A DNA stretch of 27,195 nt from JBIIUJ01 sp044340025 (lineage in GTDB: Bacteria > Pseudomonadota > Alphaproteobacteria > Caulobacterales > Aquidulcibacteraceae): the NCBI GenBank assembly GCA_044340025.1, contig JBIIUJ010000021.1:1-27195 (forward strand). Reading direction: 5' to 3'. The notes under the pieces were generated by a model. It saw only the letters and a program-made list of their open reading frames with translations. It was not told where the DNA came from and did not search any database. Below, piece by piece: positions 8,101 through 13,900 of the stretch (its first letter is position 1; every line of letters begins with the position of its first letter). The position numbers and the translations under genes were made by a program.

Positions 8101-9698
8101 ACCTGGGAGAAATTCTGCCGGAAGAAATGGCTCAGCGGGCGATACTGGCCCGACAGAACCGCCAGCGGCGCATCATCGCCCATGGAGCCGATGGCTTCCT
8201 TGGCCTCCTCGGCCATGGGCGCAAGGATCAGCTCCAGGTCCTCCATGGAAAAGCCGGCCGCCACCTGCCGCTGCAGCAGTTCGGAGCGCTCGAACAGGCG
8301 CGGCTCTGGCCCGGGGCCGATGATCGGCTCCAGCTCCACGACATTCGTCAGCCACTTCTCATAGGGGTGGGCGGCGGCGAGCTGATCGACGATCGCCTCG
8401 TGGCGATAGAGCTGGCCGGTCTGCATGTCGGCGGCGATCATCTGGCCGGGGCCGATGCGCCCGCGCTCCACGACCTGGCGGCCATCGAGCGGGCACATGC
8501 CGGTCTCGGAGCCCACCGCCAGCAGCCCATCGCCCGTGATGGCGAAGCGCATGGGGCGCAGACCGTTGCGATCCAGCCCCGCCACCGCCCAGCGGCCGTC
8601 GTAGATCGCCAGCGCGGCCGGCCCGTCCCAGGGCTCCATCACCGCGTTGCAATAGGCATAGAGCGCGCGGTGCGACGCCTTCATGGTCGCTTCCTGCTTG
8701 GCCCAGGCTTCCGGCACCAGCAGGGCCTTGGCCATCGGCGCGGAGCGCCCGGCATGCACCATGATCTCGAACACATTGTCGAGGGCGGCGCTGTCGGACC
8801 CGCCGGACTGGATGACGGGCTTCACGTCATTCTGGAACTCGCCGAACGCGTCGGAGGCCATGCGGATCTCATGGCTTTTCATCCAGTTCACATTGCCCTT
8901 CAGCGTGTTGATCTCGCCATTGTGGGCGAGCATCCGGAAGGGCTGGGCGAGACGCCACTGCGGAAACGTGTTGGTGGAATAGCGCTGGTGATAGATCGCC
9001 ACCGCCGAGACAAACCGCTCGTCGCGCAGATCGGGATAGAAGGCATCCACCGATTCCGCGAGGAACATTCCCTTGTAGATCAGAGACCTGGACGAGAAAC
9101 TGCAGATGTAGAAATCCAGCAGGCCGCCCGCCTGCGCCTCACGCTCGATGCGGCGGCGGCACAGATAGAGCGCGCGCTCCAGCGTCTCGCCGGTGCGGCC
9201 GCTGGGATCATGGAACAGGATCTGCTCGATCTCGGGCCTTGTGGCGTTGGCCTTCTCCCCGATCACGGAGACATCCACCGGCACCTGGCGCCAGCCATAG
9301 ATGTAGAAGCCGAACCGCAGGATCTCGGCTTCCACAATGGTGCGCGCGCGCTCCTGGGCGCCGAAATCGGTGCGCGGCAGGAAGATCATCCCCACACAGA
9401 TGGGATCGTCGGTAGGCGCGTGGCCGGTGCGCTCGATCTGCTCCTTGAAGAAGCCCTGCGGCACGTCCAGCCGGATGCCGGCGCCATCTCCGGTCTTGCC
9501 GTCGGCGTCCACCGCGCCACGATGCCAGACCGCTTTCAGCGCCTGAATGGCGGCCGCCACCACGGCGCGCGTCGGCTCGCCGGAGAGATTGGCCACAAGG
9601 CCCACGCCGCAAGCGTCGCGCTCGTCGGCGGGGTTATAGGCGTTGGCGGCGATCAGTTTGGCGCGTTCGCGCTCCATCCGGGCGATTTCGCTGCTCAT
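5166..9698 (-). CDS. gltB: Glutamate synthase (NADPH) large subunit GltB
   Basis: The large subunit of NADPH-GOGAT releases ammonia from glutamine and adds it to 2-oxoglutarate to give glutamate. At 1510 aa it is full length. A propeptide of 29 residues precedes Cys30 in the ACGVG motif, the expected N-terminal nucleophile of the class II amidotransferase domain after processing. The central and FMN domains follow, with the Gly-rich TEMIARLRH and HVGGTGASP segments of the synthase site. The [3Fe-4S] ligands are C1137, C1143 and C1148 in CIMVRQCHSNTCP. The C-terminal GXGXG beta-helix carries GCGSNGCEYMTGG. AAAGGA nine bases before the ATG supports the start. Its partner gltD lies upstream on the same strand, separated by a 312-bp spacer rich in hairpins. 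Confidence 0.98.
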   Translation of the reverse strand: MSSEIARMERERAKLIAANAYNPADERDACGVGLVANLSGEPTRAVVAAAIQALKAVWHRGAVDADGKTGDGAGIRLDVPQGFFKEQIERTGHAPTDDPICVGMIFLPRTDFGAQERARTIVEAEILRFGFYIYGWRQVPVDVSVIGEKANATRPEIEQILFHDPSGRTGETLERALYLCRRRIEREAQAGGLLDFYICSFSSRSLIYKGMFLAESVDAFYPDLRDERFVSAVAIYHQRYSTNTFPQWRLAQPFRMLAHNGEINTLKGNVNWMKSHEIRMASDAFGEFQNDVKPVIQSGGSDSAALDNVFEIMVHAGRSAPMAKALLVPEAWAKQEATMKASHRALYAYCNAVMEPWDGPAALAIYDGRWAVAGLDRNGLRPMRFAITGDGLLAVGSETGMCPLDGRQVVERGRIGPGQMIAADMQTGQLYRHEAIVDQLAAAHPYEKWLTNVVELEPIIGPGPEPRLFERSELLQRQVAAGFSMEDLELILAPMAEEAKEAIGSMGDDAPLAVLSGQYRPLSHFFRQNFSQVTNPPIDPLREAAVMSLNTRFKNLGNVLAQDETQTDVFVLESPVLTTGMYQRMLEKLGAGVAFIDCAYPVPADAKAAGTALRAALDRIKREAEDAVRAGRSHIVLTDEHQGAERIAAPMILATAGAHTHLVAQGLRSYCSITVRSAECMDTHYFAVLVGSGATCVNAYLAQDCIADRHAKGLFGDLPLGQACFRFKSAIEAGLLKIMSKMGISVISSYRGGHNFEAVGLSRALVAEFFPGMSSRISGIGLQGIAQKALEQHEKAFSSVVRALPVGGLYRYRKSGEAHALEAGLIHQLQTACNTGSYAAFKTYSGMLAQRPPIQLRDLLDFTRAEKGQARAVPLDQVESLNEIRKRFVTPGMSLGALSPEAHGALNIAMNRIGAKSVSGEGGEDRARYKPLPNGDNPNSAVKQVASGRFGVTAEYLNQCREIEIKVAQGAKPGEGGQLPGFKVTEMIARLRHATPGVMLISPPPHHDIYSIEDLAQLIYDLKQINPDAKVCVKLVAQSGVGTVAAGVAKAKADVILIAGHVGGTGASPQTSIKYAGIPCEMGLAEAHQVLTLNNLRQSVTLRTDGGLRTGRDIVIAAMLGAEEFGIGTASLVAMGCIMVRQCHSNTCPVGVCTQDEALRQRFTGTPEKVVNLMSFIAEEVREILSQLGFTSLQQVVGRTDLLAQVSRGAAHLDDLDLNPLLVRVEGAPGAKPYCTLTGRNEVPDTLDAQILRDAGPFFERGEKMQLAYGVKNVQRAIGARASSAVVRKFGMGALPEGRLTVRLEGSCGQSLGAFSVQGITLDVLGDANDYVGKGLSGATIQLRPAPGSGLKPEDNTIIGNTCLYGATSGYLFASGQAGERFAVRNSGASAVIEGCGSNGCEYMTGGTVVILGAVGANFAAGMTGGMAFVYDPAGELPRRINPEAVVWRRVSASYWRTLLEDLVEQHLLRTGSPRAKSIMDHFDDAVGDFWQIVPKEMIKRLAQPLDDAA

Positions 9699-9798
9699 GA
9701 CTCACTGTCCTTTCGCGAGGCTTTGGCCTGCTCATGGTCTTCACGGTTTGCGCGCTCAGCGCGTTTTCTTCTTCAATCGGCGGCAGGGGGCGACTTCA

Positions 9799-9870
9799 CC
9801 TCTGGGCCCTCGCCTTCGCGAGGGCGACAACAGACCCCATCGAGAATGATCGCACCCTGATCCCGCGTGA
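9799..9870 (-). repeat. 72-bp direct repeat, copy A (REP-like palindrome plus 40-bp tail)
   Basis: This copy matches 9927-9998 at 64 of 72 positions. Its left part holds a perfect hairpin, GCCCTCGC (9806-9813), loop CTTC, GCGAGGGC (9818-9825). The gltD-gltB spacer (9699-10010) contains no convincing gene; apart from the repeats and the gltB ribosome binding site, I see nothing definite in it. Confidence 0.85.
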
Positions 9871-9880
9871 AACATGCACA

Positions 9881-9908
9881 GTCGTCCTCGCGCAGGCGAG
9901 GACCCAGG
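9881..9908 (+). repeat. REP-like palindrome in opposite orientation
   Basis: A perfect 8-bp stem, GTCCTCGC (9884-9891) and GCGAGGAC (9896-9903), encloses the loop GCAG. The flanks GTC and CCAGG match the reverse complement of the two palindromes in the 72-bp repeats, giving a shared pattern GTCGYCCTCGC-N4-GCGAGGRCCCAG in alternating orientation (minus, plus, minus). Confidence 0.75.
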
Positions 9909-9926
9909 CGACCGGACACGACGCCG

Positions 9927-9998
9927 CCTCTGGGCCCTCGCGGTCGCTAGGGCGACGGCTGACCCCATCGAGACTGATCGCACCCTGATCCTGCGTGA
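9927..9998 (-). repeat. 72-bp direct repeat, copy B
   Basis: The second copy starts 128 bp after copy A and keeps the same tail (ATCGCACCCTGATC core). Its hairpin has one mismatch: GCCCTCGC (9934-9941) against GCTAGGGC (9946-9953). It ends 13 bp before the gltD stop, so it would lie in the 3' part of the gltD transcript. Confidence 0.85.
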
Positions 9999-10010
9999 GC
10001 TGCATTCACG

Positions 10011-11456
10011 CTACTCCGCAGCGACCCGCGCAGCCGACGCCGCCGCCTGCATGTGGGCGTGCATGGCTGCGGCTGCGTCGCGCCCGTCCTTGATCGCCCA
10101 AACCACGAGCGAGGCCCCGCGCACGATGTCGCCCGCGGCGAAGACGCCTGGCAGAGCGGTCTCCTGCGTGGTGACGTTCGCGCGGATCGTGCCCCAGCGC
10201 GTGACCTTCAGCTCCGGCGCGCCGAACAGAACCGGCAGATCCTCCGGATCAAAGCCAAGCGCCTTGATGACCATGTCGGCCGGCAGATCGAACTCAGCGC
10301 CCGGCTGCTCTTCCGGCGCCTGACGGCCGGAGCTGTCGGGCGCGCCCAGGCGCATGCGCGAAGCGCGAACGCCCCAAAGCTCGTTTTGGTCGCCCTTCAC
10401 CGCCTTGGGGGCCGCCAGCCACTGGAACACCACGGCCTCTTCCTCGGCGTTGGCGACCTCGCGCAAGGAACCGGGCATGTTCTCCCGGTCGCGGCGGTAG
10501 AGGCAGGTGACAGACTTCGCGCCCTGGCGCACGGCGGTGCGCACGCAGTCCATCGCTGTGTCGCCGCCGCCGATCACAACGACATTCTTGCCCGCCGCAT
10601 TGAGGGTTCCGTCGTCGAATTCCGGCACGGCATCGCCCAGCCCCTTGCGGTTGGAGGCGGTGAGGTAGGTCATGGCCGGCAGCACGCCCTGCGCATTGGC
10701 CCCCGGCACGGCAAGATCGCGCGCCTTGTAGACGCCGGTGGCGATCAGCACCGTATCGTGACGGGCGCGCAGCTCCTCCAGCGTCGCGTCGCGGCCCACT
10801 TCGAAATTGAGGACGAAGCGGACGCCCCCCTCCTCCAGCCGCTGGGTGCGGCGCACCACCACGTCCTTCTCCAGCTTGAAGTTGGGGATGCCATAGATCA
10901 TCAGCCCGCCGGCGCGGTCGTAGCGGTCATAGACCGTGACCTGATAGCCTTGGGTGCGCAGCTCTTCGGCCGCCGCCAGGCCGGCCGGCCCAGCCCCGAT
11001 GATCCCGACAAACTGGCCGCGCTCCATCAGCGGCCGGATCGGCTGGACCCAGCCGTTCTCCCACGCGGTCTCGGTGATGTAGCGCTCGACCGCGCCGATC
11101 GTGACCGTGCCGTGGCCCGATTGCTCGATCACGCAATTGCCTTCGCACAGGCGATCCTGCGGGCAGATGCGGCCACAGATTTCGGGCATGGAATTGGTGG
11201 CGGAGGAGACCTGATAGGCTTCCTCCAGCCGGCCCTCGGCGGTGAGCTTCAGCCAGTCGGGGATATTGTTCTGGAGCGGGCAGTGGCTCTGGCAGAACGG
11301 GATGCCGCATTGCGAGCAGCGCGAGGCCTGCTCCTCGGCCTTGGCGTCGATGAACTCGCGGTAGATCTCGTGAAAATCGCCCGCGCGCTCGCCTGCGCCG
11401 CGCTTGTCCGGCGTCTGCTGGTCGATCGAGACAAACTTCAGCAACCGCTCGGCCAT
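10011..11456 (-). CDS. gltD: Glutamate synthase small subunit GltD
   Basis: GltD is the FAD- and NADPH-binding beta subunit that passes electrons to GltB. The 481-aa protein has two N-terminal cysteine groups, C47-C50-C55-C59 and C94-C98-C104-C108, that bind the [4Fe-4S] clusters at the subunit interface. The FAD motif GAGPAGL is at 154-160 and the NADPH motif GGGDTA at 295-300. GAGGA six bases upstream supports the ATG. It is transcribed before gltB, the reverse of the enterobacterial gltB-gltD order. A Caulobacter-like promoter lies about 45 bp upstream. The two subunits are needed in equal amounts, so the hairpin-rich spacer that follows could tune relative expression. Confidence 0.97.
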   Translation of the reverse strand: MAERLLKFVSIDQQTPDKRGAGERAGDFHEIYREFIDAKAEEQASRCSQCGIPFCQSHCPLQNNIPDWLKLTAEGRLEEAYQVSSATNSMPEICGRICPQDRLCEGNCVIEQSGHGTVTIGAVERYITETAWENGWVQPIRPLMERGQFVGIIGAGPAGLAAAEELRTQGYQVTVYDRYDRAGGLMIYGIPNFKLEKDVVVRRTQRLEEGGVRFVLNFEVGRDATLEELRARHDTVLIATGVYKARDLAVPGANAQGVLPAMTYLTASNRKGLGDAVPEFDDGTLNAAGKNVVVIGGGDTAMDCVRTAVRQGAKSVTCLYRRDRENMPGSLREVANAEEEAVVFQWLAAPKAVKGDQNELWGVRASRMRLGAPDSSGRQAPEEQPGAEFDLPADMVIKALGFDPEDLPVLFGAPELKVTRWGTIRANVTTQETALPGVFAAGDIVRGASLVVWAIKDGRDAAAAMHAHMQAAASAARVAAE

Positions 11457-11500
11457 GGCCCGTCCTCACGCGCCGGGCCCTGCGCCACAGCGAGAGGCGG

Positions 11501-11528
11501 CCTATAGCGGCTTGAAACCTCCTGACAA
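11501..11528 (-). promoter_or_regulatory. Candidate housekeeping promoter of gltD
   Basis: On the minus strand TTGTCAG (11522-11528) is followed after 13 bases by GCTATAGG (11501-11508). This closely fits the Caulobacter sigma-73 consensus TTGACGS-N10-14-GCTANAWC. Transcription would start about 40 bases before the gltD ATG. Confidence 0.55.
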
Positions 11529-11599
11529 GGCATTGCGGCATGCTCTATGCCCTATAAGGATGTCGCGGCGCTCCGGCGGGCTGGAATGCGGCGAAAGCC

Positions 11600-11619
11600 G
11601 TGGCGCTGCAGCGCGCCAC
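11600..11619. other. Perfect hairpin between arfB and gltD
   Basis: GTGGCGC (11600-11606) and GCGCCAC (11613-11619) form a perfect 7-bp stem around a 6-base loop. It lies between the arfB stop and the gltD promoter. There is no T-tract, so it could be a factor-dependent terminator structure or an mRNA-end stabiliser. Nothing else definite is seen in 11529-11655. Confidence 0.4.
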
Positions 11620-11655
11620 CCAGGCAGTTAGGGCATCCCCTATGTCTTATATGAG

Positions 11656-12081
11656 TCAATCTTCGCCGTGAACACGGCCGCGCAGACCCTTCACGGCGCC
11701 GCGCACGGCCTTGGCTTTCAGCCGGCGGGTCTTGGAGGCGAGGGTCGGGCGCGTCTTCTTGCGTGGCGGGGGCGGCGGCTCCAGCGCCTTGGCGATCAGG
11801 GCGGCCAGCCGCTCGCGCGCGTCGGCGCGGTTGCGGGCCTGGGTGCGGAACCGGTTGGAGACGATCACGATCGCCCCATCGGCGGCGCGCCGGGCGCCGG
11901 CGAGCCGGGCCAACCGGGCGGCGACCGCTTCGCTCAGACCCTCGGCGCGCGCGGGGTGGAAGCGCAGCTCCACCGCCGTCTCCACCTTGTTGACGTTTTG
12001 CCCGCCCGGACCGCCCACGCGCAGGAAGCGCTCCTCCAGAGCGCGCTCGTCGATCAGGCTTGAGGGATCATCCGGGGCCAT
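11656..12081 (-). CDS. arfB: Alternative ribosome-rescue factor ArfB (YaeJ/ICT1 family peptidyl-tRNA hydrolase)
   Basis: ArfB hydrolyses peptidyl-tRNA on ribosomes stalled at the ends of mRNAs lacking a stop codon. The 141-aa protein carries the catalytic GGQ at residues 26-28 within RVGGPGGQNVNK, followed by VETAVELRF. Its C-terminal tail (about 107-138) is strongly basic with TRPT and KTRRLKAKA, the part that enters the empty mRNA channel in this family; this separates it from classical RF1/RF2. ATG 12081 fits the short N-terminus of the family. The start lies 14 bp inside the end of the upstream ATP-grasp gene, so translation is probably coupled. Confidence 0.95.
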   Translation of the reverse strand: MAPDDPSSLIDERALEERFLRVGGPGGQNVNKVETAVELRFHPARAEGLSEAVAARLARLAGARRAADGAIVIVSNRFRTQARNRADARERLAALIAKALEPPPPPRKKTRPTLASKTRRLKAKAVRGAVKGLRGRVHGED

Positions 12082-13018
12082 GGGCCAGCGCTCTGCGTTC
12101 CTCGGCGAAGCCGCGGAAGGCAAGCGCCAGCCGGCGCGTCGCCTCCAGCTTGTCGCGCAGCGGCATGGCGATCGGCGGCCCCATGTCTGTCTTGTTGGCG
12201 TCGACGATGTATAGGCGCCCGTCATCGTGATCGCGCAGGATGTCGAGGCCGCCCCAGTCGAAGCCGATCTCGGCGCAGAAGCGGCCGATGGCGGCGATTT
12301 CCTCGGCGCTGAACACCTCTTCGGGCGCACGCAGGGGGCAAGCGACATTCTCGTTGCCGAAGCGATGCGCCATTGGTCTGCGCTTGACGAACACGCACAC
12401 GGGCCGCCCCCCCACGGTCGGGGTGCGCAGATCCTCCACCAGCCCGTCGGGCGCGCGATTGTTCACCAGCCGCTGATAGACCCGGCCAGGCTGCGGCTCG
12501 ACGGGCAGGCAGATGACCTGGCCGTCATGGACGCCATTGGCTTCGCTCTTTTCCACCGCGATCCCGCGGCCCCGGCGCGGACAGACGGCGAGCGGATAGC
12601 CGAAGGCGCGCTCGAAAGCCTCCGCCACCCGGCTCTTCGAGATGTCGACGGCGCCGAAATTCACCAGCCCATGGGCGGGTGCGCCAGGCGGCAGGGCGTG
12701 GCTGGAGCGCACGGAATCATCAAACTGCACCACGAGATCGGCCTTCGCGGGGTCCGACACGACCGCTCCGCCCGCTGCGTGGATCACAGGCCAGATCAGA
12801 TACCAGGGCCGCGGGCGATCGGGGACAAACGCCACCCGGGGGCCGCGCTTGCCAAAGGCGCGCGCCACCCGCATCGCCTCCACCGCCAGATAATAGATCA
12901 GCCAGGTCAGGGATTCGTGCAGGATCTCGGCATTGAGGGGCACGCGCACGCCGGTCTTCTTCACCCGGAGGGCGCCGGGTTCGAATTCGAAATCGCGAAG
13001 CCAGAATGTCTCGGCCAT
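12068..13018 (-). CDS. ATP-grasp domain protein of unknown substrate
   Basis: The 316-aa protein looks like an ATP-grasp carboxylate-amine ligase. Visible features are a candidate nucleotide-binding Lys at K157 in AVEKSE, PGRVYQRLVNN (177-187) as the strand leading to the adenine pocket, and the metal-binding end GLDILRDHDDGRLYIVDANK (257-276) with D273 and N275 followed by TDMGPP. The N-terminal half (PRPWYLIWP and QFDDS at 98-102) would be the substrate-side domain. I cannot assign a substrate; glutathione synthetase, RimK-like and peptide-modifying ligases share the fold. ATG 13018 has AGGAG six bases upstream; in-frame sequence before it does not look coding. The 14-bp overlap with arfB and the divergent small exported peptide gene are its notable context. 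Confidence 0.75.
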   Translation of the reverse strand: MAETFWLRDFEFEPGALRVKKTGVRVPLNAEILHESLTWLIYYLAVEAMRVARAFGKRGPRVAFVPDRPRPWYLIWPVIHAAGGAVVSDPAKADLVVQFDDSVRSSHALPPGAPAHGLVNFGAVDISKSRVAEAFERAFGYPLAVCPRRGRGIAVEKSEANGVHDGQVICLPVEPQPGRVYQRLVNNRAPDGLVEDLRTPTVGGRPVCVFVKRRPMAHRFGNENVACPLRAPEEVFSAEEIAAIGRFCAEIGFDWGGLDILRDHDDGRLYIVDANKTDMGPPIAMPLRDKLEATRRLALAFRGFAEERRALAHGPG

Positions 13019-13028
13019 GGAGGCTCCT

Positions 13029-13078
13029 GCGGTTGACCCTGCGCCCCAATGACCGCGGCGCCGGATTTGCTCAACCGC
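13029..13078. promoter_or_regulatory. Inverted repeat in the divergent ATP-grasp/peptide intergenic region
   Basis: GCGGTTGA (13029-13036) and TCAACCGC (13071-13078) are perfect 8-bp inverted repeats whose positions differ by 42 bp, about four helical turns. They flank the middle of the 78-bp divergent gap, where both promoters must lie, so they could be operator half-sites. An 8-bp match can occur by chance in GC-rich DNA. Confidence 0.3.
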
Positions 13079-13096
13079 CTGTGTGGACCAACAAGC

Positions 13097-13255
13097 ATGA
13101 AACCTTCGCCATCTCACGCGAAATTTTGGGAACGGCGCGCGGCGGCGGCGGCGCTGGCGCTGGCGGCTCTCGGCGCGCTGTCGGTCGCCCAGGCCGCGAG
13201 CGCCCCGGCTCCAGCCGCAGCCCCTGTCGCGCGCGTGGTGGTCGACATCGGCTAG
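13097..13255 (+). CDS. Possible small exported peptide (52 aa)
   Basis: The ORF encodes a basic N-terminus (MKPSPSHAKFWERR), an Ala/Leu-rich hydrophobic core (residues about 15-31) and a signal-peptidase-like site after AQA (about residue 33). A mature part of about 19 residues would remain, rich in Ala and Pro and ending VVVDIG. An upstream in-frame ATG at 13049 would spoil the signal-peptide architecture. No good ribosome binding site is visible and no family is recognised. It is divergent from the ATP-grasp gene and 52 bp before the channel gene. It could be a decayed or non-coding stretch. Confidence 0.35.
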   Translation: MKPSPSHAKFWERRAAAAALALAALGALSVAQAASAPAPAAAPVARVVVDIG

Positions 13256-13307
13256 CGGGCGCGATGTCGCAGGCGGCTGCCGGCCGCCTTCGGGCTAGGC
13301 TTTGGGC

Positions 13308-13829
13308 ATGGACGACCAGACCTATCGGCTCGCGCTGAACCTGATTGTGGCCACAGGCATGGTGATCTTCACAGTCGCCGTGCATCTGGCGGGCCTGACG
13401 GGACTTGTGGCGGTCACGCGCCGTGCGACGCCAAACCTGCGCGCCAGAGACGATATCCTCGGCCAAGCCGGGCTGATCATGGGCATCGTGCTGGGCCTGT
13501 TTTTGCTGCATTCGATCCAGATCTGGGCCTATGCGGTTCTTTACGAACTGATCGGCGCGTTCGGAAGCTTCGAGGCGGCGCTCTATTTCTCGACGGTCGC
13601 CTTCACCACCGTCGGCTTCGGCGATCTGGTGATCGACAGCCATTGGCGTCTGGTCTCGGCCATCGAGGCCGCCAACGGTTTCATCCTGATCGGCTGGTCC
13701 ACCGCCTTTCTCGTCTCGGTCACGCGGCAGCTGCGCCTGCTGGAAGCCGAGATCGAGGAGGAAATCGAGGAGCTTGAGGACGGCCGCCACGCGCGCGGCC
13801 GCGCCCGCCGGGGCCGTGAGGCGCGCTGA
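13308..13829 (+). CDS. Potassium-channel-like membrane protein (ion channel family)
   Basis: The 173-aa protein contains the pore signature FTTVGFGD (99-106), matching the T-x-G-[YF]-G-D selectivity filter of two-pore-helix potassium channels. Hydrophobic segments at about 8-36 and 54-80 precede the pore helix (about 88-99), and another follows at about 116-138, giving a three-pass layout. The C-terminus is an acidic helix (EAEIEEEIEELED, 146-158) and then an Arg-rich tail, unlike the RCK regulatory domains of many prokaryotic channels. I chose ATG 13308; a TTG two codons earlier is possible. No strong Shine-Dalgarno is seen. Ion selectivity is inferred from the filter only. Confidence 0.8.
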   Translation: MDDQTYRLALNLIVATGMVIFTVAVHLAGLTGLVAVTRRATPNLRARDDILGQAGLIMGIVLGLFLLHSIQIWAYAVLYELIGAFGSFEAALYFSTVAFTTVGFGDLVIDSHWRLVSAIEAANGFILIGWSTAFLVSVTRQLRLLEAEIEEEIEELEDGRHARGRARRGREAR

Positions 13830-13848
13830 CGCAGGCTGCGGGCTCCGA

Positions 13849-13878
13849 TTGACACGCTGGTTCTGCGAGTTATTTGCA
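13849..13878 (+). promoter_or_regulatory. Candidate promoter with overlapping Fur-like operator
   Basis: A perfect TTGACA (13849-13854) is followed after 16 bases by a poor -10 (TATTTG, 13871-13876). Overlapping the -10 is TGCGAGTTATTTGCA (13864-13878), a 7-1-7 inverted repeat with 5 of 7 pairs matching, the geometry of Fur sites. It lies 22 bp before the start of a FecA-like receptor, so iron repression is a reasonable inference. Confidence 0.45.
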
Positions 13879-13900
13879 ACGCCTCGTTCCGGAGATGCAA

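Noticed and set aside
9751..9770. CGCGC-TCA-GCGCG followed by TTTTCTTCTT, like an intrinsic terminator on the plus strand
   Set aside because: No plus-strand gene ends here, and on the strand of the glt genes there is no T-tract; the match is probably incidental.
7320..9860. Long open frame on the plus strand opposite gltB (about 846 codons)
   Set aside because: It mirrors the codon pattern of gltB in GC-rich DNA, is rich in His, Arg, Gly and Ala without motifs, and lies over a certain gene.
9756..10005. Two minus-strand short open frames with similar sequence in the gltD-gltB spacer
   Set aside because: The similarity comes from the 72-bp DNA repeats; frames have no ribosome binding site and their residues reflect palindromic DNA.
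11547..11636. ATGCCCTA (11547-11554) and TAGGGCAT (11629-11636) as an inverted repeat upstream of gltD
   Set aside because: Only 8 bp with a 74-bp gap and not positioned around the candidate promoter; no reason to prefer it over chance.
12975..12995. GGTTCGAATTCGAA resembling a tRNA T-loop
   Set aside because: It encodes residues near the N-terminus of the ATP-grasp protein, and no cloverleaf stems are found around it.
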